Part shown: positions 1 to 5,671 of the stretch, piece after piece
Position numbering within the stretch: position 1 is the stretch's first letter
Layout of the letters: the number at the start of each line of letters is the position of its first letter
From: Bacillota bacterium
GTDB lineage: Bacteria > Bacillota_I > Bacilli_A > Acholeplasmatales > Acholeplasmataceae
Length of the DNA: 7,395 nt
NCBI GenBank assembly: GCA_023458995.1
Contig: JAEWVV010000133.1
Location: forward strand, 1-7,395
Direction: 5' to 3'
Translations under genes and position numbers: made by a program
The notes under the pieces: model-generated
The model's database searches: none
What the model saw: the letters and a program-made list of their open reading frames with translations, nothing else
Told to the model about the DNA's origin: nothing

Positions 1-26
1 TCTGAAATTGAGTTGAGTCGCTTTTT

Positions 27-2633
27 TTATTCATTAATAAATAATTCTGGAACGTTAAATAATATATCTGCGATTTCATCCTCCACAGATCTCTTTCCAC
101 AATCAAGAAGTGATTTCTTCAATTTATAACCCTGTTGAGTGTAAATAACATATTCTTGATGTCTACGAATGTAATCCGCTGTTTCTCTCGTTAGTCCGTT
201 TCTTTGGAAAAATATAGTAAGTTGGTTAGTTGAACCAAACTCGACATATTCATACCAATCATTATCGAATGGCTGATCATTAGTTTTGAGTTTCTTGTAT
301 TCCGTTGAGAATCTAAGAAAATAATTAGCTATGCTAAATAATATTACATTTTCTATAATTTGAAGTGTATCTCCAATAACAATGTTCTTATGTTCCTGTG
401 ATCCATCATATGGTATAGTTTGATAATTTTTATAAATATTACGGTTGTTATTTGCTACATTATCAATGGTGTCTTTTAACAATAAGGCCAAACCATAGCC
501 GTTCATCCATCTTGCTAAAATAACTGCATAATATTTGTATTTCTCACCATTACCTAATGTTTCAGGTTCATAAATGTCCCATTTAAAGATATGTCTAAGT
601 TTAAACAAGAAGTCAACCAAGTCTTCATATTGCACACGACCTTCTAATAATTGTGGATACTCAATACCATTATTAATTGCATTTATTAGATTTTGAGTTT
701 GATCGATGGATACATTGATATCATCATCTGGTTTGGGTTTTGTATCGTTATTAATTTCAAAGTTCATCTTAATCGTTTGAATTGTATCTCCGTCCAATAA
801 ATGATCAAACTGTTTTCTCACAACGCTATGTCTATTTATAGTAATATCTCTTAACAGTATAAGACCAGTTTTTCTCATCAAATCGTATTCATCAGGTTTC
901 TGGCCAGGTAAACGATCCAATTGAGAATCTCCGTTTAAGAATTGATTTATTACATATTTCTTGGCACTATCACTTAATATAGTTGTTAAAGCTAAGTCCT
1001 GTTTTTTTATTTCTTTTGACAAAAGTTCTTTAACTGTTTTTTCTGCCATGTTTGAGTCACGGATAATAAAAACATTGCCATAAAGATTGTACTCAATACG
1101 TCCAACACGGCCAAGTAAATTTTTGAATTCTACTTGATTCATATTACCTTTGCTACCAATTCTGCAACTTAAAACAATAAGATTGTCAGCGGGCAAATTA
1201 ACGCCTTCAATAAGAGTAGAGGTGCAGAAAATTGATTTAATATGTCTATCTCTATAAAGTTCTTCAATTTTTGTTCTGATATGTAAAGGTAAATATCCAA
1301 CGTGATAGGCAACACCTTTTTTGATAATGTCAGCTAAATAGTAATCAACATGAATATCATCTTTTATTTCTTTTGCAACATCATCTAGAACCTTGTTTTC
1401 TAAATATGGAATTGTCTCTGCATAAGCCCTGGCCATTTCAACAGCACGTTCTCTACCAGAACAATATATAATATTTGATTTCTTTATGTCTTTTTCTATT
1501 AGAACTCTAATTAAACTTGATGGTGTATCAGAAGGATCTAGTGAATCAATTTTCTCAAATGGACTCCACCTTTTTGAGTGTTCATTGAAAACTATAAAAT
1601 CTTTTGAAACAGTGTCTAAAACATACTTCATTTGGCTAACAGGAGTGAAAGTAGTTCTTAAAAAAGTAGGTTTTTCTACTTGTTCTATTGGAAGAGCTTT
1701 TAGATAAACCTCTGGATTTGGTATATTTGGTGATGCAAGAATAACGTGTGGTCTTCTTGGTCTTTCTATTAACATATCAGTGACCTTAAAGTAAAAAGTT
1801 GCTCTACCATCAGGTTGAGAAAGCTTATGTGCTTCATCAATAAAAAGGTAATCGATTGACATTTCTGGATAAGAAATAAGTGTATAAAGTAATCTCTCAG
1901 GAGTCATTACCATAATATAATTTAAGTTATCTTGTTTGAAGAATAATGAGTTACCAGAAGTTACAACCTTATAATTCTTATTACTTAGCTCATCTTGTAG
2001 GTCGAATTTTATAATGTTTGAAGCTATTTCACTAATTAAAGCCTTTGTAGGGACTAAAATTGCAAAGTTACCTTTAAAGCCACTTAGTATTTTATCTTTA
2101 ATAAAAGTTCTCATTATTAGTGACTTGCCCATTGAGGTTGGACCTGAATAAGAAAATGATCTGTCATTCAAATGATCATATATTTCTTTTTGAGAATGAA
2201 AAAAATATTTATTTTCTTGATGTGGCATTTGAAGATAATCGAGATCAAAGCTCTGATATAACTCATCTAAAAATGATGAATTTTTATATCTTGTTTTAAT
2301 TAGTTGTAATCCACGATAGTTGCCAATATTTGCCAAAACAGAAGTGGCATATGCTTTAATCATTGCATCTTCAGGATATGTAGCGTTTAAAAGAGCAACT
2401 ATTTCCTGGGCCCATGCTCTATGCTTTTCAGAGTTTGGTTGTCCGTATGATTTTGAGAGTATGTCTGCAAAACGCAAAGCATGCTCTTTTTTTAACGGTT
2501 TTTTTCTTTGGGGTGTTCCCATTAAGTTCATCGAGTAGTTGTATAAAATGATTTCATAAAGTTCATTCAAATACACATTATCTTCGATTTTGTTATAGAT
2601 GTGTTCACCTAATGTGGCATAACGAGGTTTCAT
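27..2633 (-). CDS. hamB: HamB-like DEAH-box superfamily 2 helicase of a Hachiman-type defence system
   Basis: 868-aa protein with a complete SF2 helicase core. Visible motifs: motif I GPTSMGKS (residues 164-171), motif Ia VPTKALI (194-200), motif Ib TPERLL (244-249), motif II DEAH (266-269), a motif III-like ASPN (300-303), motif IV around IIYCSGRERA (388-397), motif V TSTLIEGVNLPADN (471-484) and motif VI NLLGRVGR (505-512). An N-terminal helical region of about 150 residues and a C-terminal region of about 300 residues flank the core; I see no nuclease motif in either. In known Hachiman systems HamB is an ATP-dependent DNA translocase or helicase that binds HamA and senses damaged or invading DNA. 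The HamA assignment of the upstream gene supports the same role here. The ATG sits in TAATG with the hamA stop, and a GGAGG (2644-2648, minus strand) lies 10 nt upstream inside hamA, so translational coupling is likely. All ATPase residues are present, so the protein should be active. It could be another defence helicase; the family call rests on gene pairing. Confidence 0.82.
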   Translation of the reverse strand: MKPRYATLGEHIYNKIEDNVYLNELYEIILYNYSMNLMGTPQRKKPLKKEHALRFADILSKSYGQPNSEKHRAWAQEIVALLNATYPEDAMIKAYATSVLANIGNYRGLQLIKTRYKNSSFLDELYQSFDLDYLQMPHQENKYFFHSQKEIYDHLNDRSFSYSGPTSMGKSLIMRTFIKDKILSGFKGNFAILVPTKALISEIASNIIKFDLQDELSNKNYKVVTSGNSLFFKQDNLNYIMVMTPERLLYTLISYPEMSIDYLFIDEAHKLSQPDGRATFYFKVTDMLIERPRRPHVILASPNIPNPEVYLKALPIEQVEKPTFLRTTFTPVSQMKYVLDTVSKDFIVFNEHSKRWSPFEKIDSLDPSDTPSSLIRVLIEKDIKKSNIIYCSGRERAVEMARAYAETIPYLENKVLDDVAKEIKDDIHVDYYLADIIKKGVAYHVGYLPLHIRTKIEELYRDRHIKSIFCTSTLIEGVNLPADNLIVLSCRIGSKGNMNQVEFKNLLGRVGRIEYNLYGNVFIIRDSNMAEKTVKELLSKEIKKQDLALTTILSDSAKKYVINQFLNGDSQLDRLPGQKPDEYDLMRKTGLILLRDITINRHSVVRKQFDHLLDGDTIQTIKMNFEINNDTKPKPDDDINVSIDQTQNLINAINNGIEYPQLLEGRVQYEDLVDFLFKLRHIFKWDIYEPETLGNGEKYKYYAVILARWMNGYGLALLLKDTIDNVANNNRNIYKNYQTIPYDGSQEHKNIVIGDTLQIIENVILFSIANYFLRFSTEYKKLKTNDQPFDNDWYEYVEFGSTNQLTIFFQRNGLTRETADYIRRHQEYVIYTQQGYKLKKSLLDCGKRSVEDEIADILFNVPELFINE

Positions 2634-4087
2634 TATTCATCAACCTCCAATGCGTCTTTCATAATATCGTTCTTATCAAAAACAGCATTATTTAGTGGAA
2701 GAACATAGACATAAAAAGAGTGATTCAACAATCCTAAATCATTGATTCTCTTTTCTAAGTAAACAGCAATTTTTAATATATCAGACTTCATCTGGTTTTC
2801 TAAATTTAACATATAAGAAGTATTGTTAGGATCATAAGCAGCCCTTACGGTATATCCTAAAAACAAACCAAAAGCGTCATCAGGTTTGCTTAAACCAGAT
2901 CCCTTTTTAGGAAATATCATGTTTTCTAAAATTTTATTTGTTTCAGCATCAAACTCATTGTTAAGAATTGTATTTTCTAGAAATTCATATTCATCTTGTG
3001 AAGCTGCTTTAATTGACATAACTTGATTTAAAGCATTATCTACAGCAGTCTCTAGATTATCTATTGTATCAGTGGCTCCAAAAACCAGTTGATTAAAAAA
3101 CACTCCACCACTTTTAAAAGTATTAATATGAATTCCTGAAGATAAGCTATCGTATACACCACTTTTATCTTGTAGTTCCATTTTCGAGAAAATTTTAGGT
3201 GCTCCTAAAACACTCTCAAGAAATGAGTATAACATTAGCTCATTAAAATGATTTGTGCTTGGAACCGTCTTAACTCTTTTATTGTATGCTTTGAGAGTTT
3301 TAATAGCTAACCCCATTGAATCAGGCTTAAGTTTGTAACGATTTCTCATTCCACGAGAGTATACATATCTTCCAATGTTATCAGCAATAAAACTGTGTAA
3401 TCTTGTGTAATCAATCTTACTGCTAGAGATATCCAGACGATAGATTTTCAGTTCATTTGGATTTGGTATTGTAAGTTTAATGTCTTTTACTTCAACAAAT
3501 ACGTCATTGAATGGTTGTGGATCTAATGTAAGTTTTACTTTTGAAGTAACATGAGATACTGTTGTTTCTAATTGAACTTCATTTCTTCTGGTATATTGAT
3601 TTCTTGTATAATCTTTAATTTCTCTAATATTTGTTTTATAAGGTATATTCTTAACAAAAACAGTGCAGTAATAGTACACGTTAACTAGTAAGTCAGAAAA
3701 TGAAAAAATTTGTTTGCTTATAATATCTTGTTTTGTGTAGCCATCAGGCTCAAAACCGATTATATCAATATCATTTATTGTGCTGTCCTCTTTAAGAACA
3801 TCTTGTATGCATAATATTACTACTTTTTGCCAATTTTCATCATAGTATGGTTTAATTTTATTTTCAAAAAATGCTCTTAGTTTCACTTTGTCGCATGTTA
3901 AAATTTCACTATAATTAGTGAGATTGTTCTTACCAGATAAGAGTGCACTTTGAAATTTATCATCAGCATAAATTGTGTCAGTCTTGACCGAAGATAATAA
4001 ATCATTAATAAAAATGTATTGTTTAGCTGTAGAAATTCTAGCATCACATAATATACGAAGAAGAGTACCAAGACATAATTTTTTCAA
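2633..4087 (-). CDS. hamA: HamA-like (DUF1837) protein with long N-terminal extension
   Basis: 484-aa protein. Residues about 225-480 match my memory of the HamA/DUF1837 domain: RLHSFIADNIGRYVYSR (229-245), FNELMLYSFLESVLGAPKIFSK (from 281), SSGIHI (316-321), FGATDTIDNLETAVDNAL (336-353), AFGLFLGYTV (405-414) and a C-terminal NHSFYVYVLPL block (455-465). HamA is the effector nuclease of Hachiman and forms a complex with the helicase HamB. Canonical members are about 250-330 aa, so this one has roughly 220 additional N-terminal residues (starting MKKLCLGTLLRILCDAR; SALLSGKNNL at 48-57; FSFSDLLVNVYYYC at 128-141). I recall similar N-termini on other Firmicute effector proteins but cannot confirm this. 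E283, K302 and H320 are kept, but the expected catalytic Asp and Glu-x-Lys positions read Ser317, Ala338 and Asp340, so nuclease activity is uncertain. The start is TTG, preceded by GGAGG 9 nt upstream; no in-frame ATG offers a full-length alternative. The gene lies 26 nt after the XRE gene and overlaps hamB by 1 nt. Confidence 0.8.
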   Translation of the reverse strand: MKKLCLGTLLRILCDARISTAKQYIFINDLLSSVKTDTIYADDKFQSALLSGKNNLTNYSEILTCDKVKLRAFFENKIKPYYDENWQKVVILCIQDVLKEDSTINDIDIIGFEPDGYTKQDIISKQIFSFSDLLVNVYYYCTVFVKNIPYKTNIREIKDYTRNQYTRRNEVQLETTVSHVTSKVKLTLDPQPFNDVFVEVKDIKLTIPNPNELKIYRLDISSSKIDYTRLHSFIADNIGRYVYSRGMRNRYKLKPDSMGLAIKTLKAYNKRVKTVPSTNHFNELMLYSFLESVLGAPKIFSKMELQDKSGVYDSLSSGIHINTFKSGGVFFNQLVFGATDTIDNLETAVDNALNQVMSIKAASQDEYEFLENTILNNEFDAETNKILENMIFPKKGSGLSKPDDAFGLFLGYTVRAAYDPNNTSYMLNLENQMKSDILKIAVYLEKRINDLGLLNHSFYVYVLPLNNAVFDKNDIMKDALEVDE

Positions 4088-4096
4088 ATAAAATCA

Positions 4097-4101
4097 CCTC
4101 C
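4097..4101 (-). promoter_or_regulatory. Ribosome binding site that fixes the TTG start of hamA
   Basis: On the minus strand GGAGG (within GGAGGTGAT, 4093-4101) lies 9 nt before the TTG at 4087-4085. The reading frame begins MKKLCLGT directly after it, and no ATG or GTG sits at a comparable distance. A near-consensus SD paired with a weak start codon suggests that hamA translation is deliberately tuned down. Confidence 0.75.
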
Positions 4102-4113
4102 GTTTAGATAAAA

Positions 4114-4317
4114 TTAATCATTTATAAAATCTACTATATCTCCAATATTGCAGTTTAAAACTTTACAAATACGACCTAATGTTTCAAGGCTGACAGGCTT
4201 GCCTTTACCCATGTTAGACATGGTAGTGGCATTGATTTTAGCCTTATCCATTAGGTCTTTTTTTATCATCTTATAGTCTATTAACAGTTTCCATAGTTTG
4301 TTATATGAGAATGACAT
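4114..4317 (-). CDS. Small XRE/Cro-CI-type helix-turn-helix regulator of the defence operon
   Basis: 67-aa protein made almost only of a five-helix XRE-type DNA-binding domain: helix 1 around residues 5-15 (YNKLWKLLIDY), helix 2 around 18-25 (KKDLMDKA), recognition helix around 29-37 (NATTMSNMG), then VSLETLGRICKVLNCNIGDIVDF (42-64), the characteristic end of small Firmicute XRE regulators. It has no extra sensor or dimerisation domain. AGGAGG (4325-4330, minus strand) sits 7 nt before the ATG. It is the first gene of the operon, just downstream of a TATAAT promoter whose -35 box is covered by a perfect 17-bp palindrome, so the natural reading is an autorepressor that keeps hamA and hamB low. 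The HTH family call is firm; the target and the repressor role are inferred from position. Confidence 0.9.
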   Translation of the reverse strand: MSFSYNKLWKLLIDYKMIKKDLMDKAKINATTMSNMGKGKPVSLETLGRICKVLNCNIGDIVDFIND

Positions 4318-4354
4318 AATTATCCCTCCTCATTGTTATTCATAGTTTTACTAA

Positions 4355-4383
4355 ATTATATCACACTATTGTAAATTTTACAA
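4355..4383 (-). promoter_or_regulatory. Sigma-A-type promoter of the XRE-hamA-hamB operon
   Basis: On the minus strand a consensus -10 TATAAT (4360 down to 4355) is preceded at exactly 17 bp by TTGTAA (4383 down to 4378), which matches TTGACA at four of six positions. It lies about 38 bp from the XRE start codon, leaving a short leader with AGGAGG. This is the best promoter I can find for the three minus-strand genes. Confidence 0.75.
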
Positions 4384-4384
4384 T
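4368..4384. promoter_or_regulatory. Perfect 17-bp palindromic operator over the -35 box
   Basis: ATTGTAAATTTTACAAT is an exact inverted repeat of two 8-bp arms around one central base. It fully covers the -35 hexamer (4378-4383) of the minus-strand promoter, where a bound dimer would block RNA polymerase. Size and symmetry fit a dimeric XRE-type regulator, and the gene for one lies immediately downstream. The palindrome is seen directly; that the 67-aa protein binds it is inferred. Confidence 0.7.
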
Positions 4385-4490
4385 TTAACCTACTAATTAT
4401 AACAGCACTTAATCTACTGAAAAGTTGAGTTTAAATATTATTTTTCAGTCATCAAATGCTGTTTTTATTATTCAGGAAAATTATATAAAA

Positions 4491-4512
4491 ATCTGCCGAC
4501 TTTCTGCCGAGT
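4491..4512. repeat. Two tandem 11-bp repeats, core TCTGCCGA
   Basis: ATCTGCCGACT (4491-4501) is followed directly by TTCTGCCGAGT (4502-4512); they differ at two of 11 positions. An 11-bp period puts the two copies on the same face of the helix, which suits cooperative binding of a regulator. They are GC-rich islands in AT-rich sequence upstream of the rightward genes. The binding role is inferred. Confidence 0.6.
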
Positions 4513-4563
4513 ATTGCGGGGAACCTGCTGTTTGTAATTAGGTCTTCAAAAAGTAAAATGATG

Positions 4564-4573
4564 GTAAGGAAAG
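4564..4573 (+). repeat. Direct repeat copy 1, GTAAGGAAAG
   Basis: The 10-mer GTAAGGAAAG occurs here and again at 4670-4679, 106 bp apart in the same orientation. The second copy overlaps the left foot of the large hairpin. Ten exact bases could be chance in purine-rich sequence, so significance is modest. Confidence 0.4.
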
Positions 4574-4632
4574 CCGAATCTATCGCACTTTCTGTAACTC
4601 ATTCACTTCCGTGATTGCAACAAACGGTCCTT

Positions 4633-4651
4633 AATTTCAATGGGTGAAATT
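4633..4651 (+). other. Short stem-loop, 7-bp stem
   Basis: AATTTCA (4633-4639) pairs with TGAAATT (4645-4651) around the loop ATGGG. The stem is AT-rich and weak alone, with no U-tract after it, so it is unlikely to be a terminator. The same ATTTCA/TGAAAT sequence recurs in the larger hairpin at 4675-4741, so the two could exchange pairing partners. Confidence 0.45.
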
Positions 4652-4669
4652 TAATAGTAATCAGCTCTT

Positions 4670-4679
4670 GTAAGGAAAG
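4670..4679 (+). repeat. Direct repeat copy 2, GTAAGGAAAG
   Basis: Second exact copy of the 10-mer at 4564-4573. Its last five bases form part of the outer left arm of the 67-nt hairpin. Confidence 0.4.
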
Positions 4680-4741
4680 AGCGGATACAAATGTTTGAAA
4701 TGGAGTAATCCAAATTTCAAGGTTTTGTAATCCGTCTTTTC
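4675..4741 (+). ncRNA. 67-nt imperfect hairpin, candidate structured leader RNA
   Basis: Read from the loop outward: TTGAAAT (4695-4701) pairs with ATTTCAA (4714-4720) around a 12-nt loop. A 3x3 internal loop follows, then ACAAA (4687-4691) with TTTGT (4724-4728), a bulged A at 4729, CGGAT (4682-4686) with ATCCG (4730-4734), and a weaker foot (4675-4681 with 4735-4741) with G-T wobbles and one mismatch. The 17 strong pairs are interrupted only by symmetric or single-base defects, which is typical of folded RNA. No long U-tract follows, so it is not a simple terminator. It sits 61 nt before the sigma-like gene. No RNA family is recognised. Confidence 0.5.
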
Positions 4742-4758
4742 AGCATGCCTTGATCATT

Positions 4759-4794
4759 AAAGGAACCTCCTTTCTAACAAATACAAAAAGGAGG
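4759..4794 (+). promoter_or_regulatory. Possible SD/anti-SD translation switch before the sigma-like gene
   Basis: The gene's SD AAAGGAGG (4787-4794, 7 nt before the ATG) is perfectly complementary over 8 bp to CCTCCTTT (4766-4773), with a 13-nt loop, which would hide the ribosome binding site. The same CCTCCTTT can instead pair through TCCTTT (4768-4773) with AAAGGA (4759-4764) across a 3-nt loop, freeing the SD. The two pairings exclude each other. All pairings are seen directly; regulation is inferred. Confidence 0.55.
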
Positions 4795-4801
4795 ATTATT
4801 A

Positions 4802-5398
4802 ATGATTATCAAATTAAAAGAAGAGTACTCAAGTGAAGAGGAAATCAAAAAAGCTATAGCTGAGTACAACCAGGATAAGAGTCCTGAAGAAGAGATGCGT
4901 TACTGTTCTTACTTCAACAGCATCACAAGAAAGAGAATGTATGTACCTTGTACGATTGAGTATTTCTATGCTTGGCGAAATATGCTGGCAGAGGAACGCA
5001 GACAAAGGGATAACGAAAGTAGATGCCTAGTTCCTTCAGAAAGATATTCATATATGAAAAGGTGCCATGAGGACTGTAATCACTGCCCGTTTGGTAAAAC
5101 CCATAGAGATGGTAAGCCATTATCACTAGATCAATTTGTAGAAGATAACAACTATGAAATGGCAGACACTCACACAGATACACCAGACGAGGCATTAATT
5201 AAGTCTGAACGAGAGGAAGCACTCGAACGTGAACTATCGCTTCTAGATGAAGAGAGTCAGATGATACTGAATCTATTCAATGATGGTTACACAGATGATG
5301 AAATAGGACAGGCTATGGGATTGAAACGATCAACTGTTCAATACAAGAAATCATGCATTTTTAAGATGCTTAGAGAAAAACTAAAAAATTTCATTTAA
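4802..5398 (+). CDS. Sigma-70 region 4-like regulator with a cysteine cluster
   Basis: 198-aa protein. The C-terminal segment (about 148-193) is a sigma region 4 / LuxR-like helix-turn-helix: LDEESQMILNLFNDGYTDD then EIGQAMGLKRSTVQYKK, with the recognition helix around 175-187. No recognisable sigma region 2 is present. The N-terminal half is charged and contains WR at 58-59 and a cysteine cluster, C88-x3-C92-x2-C95 with H89 and H94 nearby, that could bind a metal. Proteins of this kind are usually annotated as sigma-70 family in clostridial prophages and conjugative elements, where they are thought to control element genes. It is the first gene of the rightward set, so control of the downstream nuclease and ATPase genes is plausible but inferred. 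The start is fixed by AAAGGAGG 7 nt upstream, inside a possible sequestering hairpin. Confidence 0.75.
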   Translation: MIIKLKEEYSSEEEIKKAIAEYNQDKSPEEEMRYCSYFNSITRKRMYVPCTIEYFYAWRNMLAEERRQRDNESRCLVPSERYSYMKRCHEDCNHCPFGKTHRDGKPLSLDQFVEDNNYEMADTHTDTPDEALIKSEREEALERELSLLDEESQMILNLFNDGYTDDEIGQAMGLKRSTVQYKKSCIFKMLREKLKNFI

Positions 5399-5482
5399 AT
5401 ATTTTGGCAAAAAACTGTCGGGTTCCCATTTGACTATCAGAAGGCAAGAGATGTCTTTAAAAAAACAAAGGAGGACCTAAAT
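5399..5482 (+). other. 84-bp gap, in-frame open after the sigma-like gene
   Basis: This gap is exactly 28 codons and has no stop in the frame shared by the sigma-like gene and the 62-aa gene, so a single TAA (5396-5398) separates the two. It contains GGGTTCCC (5420-5427) but no terminator-like stem with a U-tract, so transcription probably continues. It ends in AAAGGAGG (5467-5474), the SD of the next gene. Confidence 0.5.
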
Positions 5483-5671
5483 ATGGTCGATAAATTTAAA
5501 ACCGTTAGAGACAAGCCCTCAGTAAGTAAAGTTGAGATCTTTGATTCATTATTAACAATCAGCTCTCTTACTAAGGCGCTAGCAGAAGATGTAATGCTTT
5601 TAGAACGGATAGAAGATGATGGAGGTAATGATGATGAGCCAACGAAAACACTCAATCTTAGCTCCAAGTAG
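5483..5671 (+). CDS. Small acidic protein of unknown function
   Basis: 62-aa protein beginning MVDKFKTVRDK, with no membrane segment, cysteine motif or recognisable domain. A central helix-prone stretch (about residues 18-45, IFDSLLTISSLTKALAEDVMLLE) precedes an acidic tail rich in D and E. AAAGGAGG lies 8 nt before the ATG, which is strong evidence for translation. It overlaps the following nuclease gene by 38 nt and contains that gene's GGAGG SD, so the two are probably translationally coupled. Small proteins at this position precede DUF2800 genes in related phage modules as far as I recall. A structural partner of the nuclease is possible but unsupported. Confidence 0.7.
   Translation: MVDKFKTVRDKPSVSKVEIFDSLLTISSLTKALAEDVMLLERIEDDGGNDDEPTKTLNLSSK

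Larger units (their letters stand above)
4385..4801. other. Gene-free divergent region with repeats and structured leader
   Basis: About 415 bp without a convincing protein gene, between the defence operon and the rightward genes. It contains tandem TCTGCCGA repeats, a direct repeat of GTAAGGAAAG, two stem-loops and an SD/anti-SD element, each listed separately. A plus-strand promoter must lie here; TTGTAA (4532-4537) with TAAAAT (4554-4559) at 16 bp, and the AT-rich TATATA near 4482-4487, are candidates, neither convincing. I recognise no named riboswitch or small RNA family. The amount of structure suggests a leader or a small RNA rather than spacer. Confidence 0.55.

Noticed and set aside
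1..26. A possible terminator after hamB.
   Set aside because: On the minus strand a run of A and then GCGACTCAACTC follows the stop codon, but no stem with a U-tract is visible before the window ends.
1486..1707. A 73-codon plus-strand frame inside the helicase gene.
   Set aside because: It is antisense to the conserved helicase core, has no SD, and its product has no recognisable features.
4558..4611. An 18-codon plus-strand reading frame starting ATGATGGTAAGG in the divergent region.
   Set aside because: It has no SD upstream, is very short, and lies in a region better explained by repeats and RNA structure. It could be a relic or leader peptide but there is no positive support.
4633..4741. 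Rho-independent terminator in the divergent region.
   Set aside because: Both stems lack a following U-tract of useful length and the stems are AT-rich, so they fit leader structure better than termination.
4385..4801. CRISPR array or tRNA gene.
   Set aside because: The repeats are only two-copy with no regular spacers, and no cloverleaf-like sequence or T-loop motif is present.
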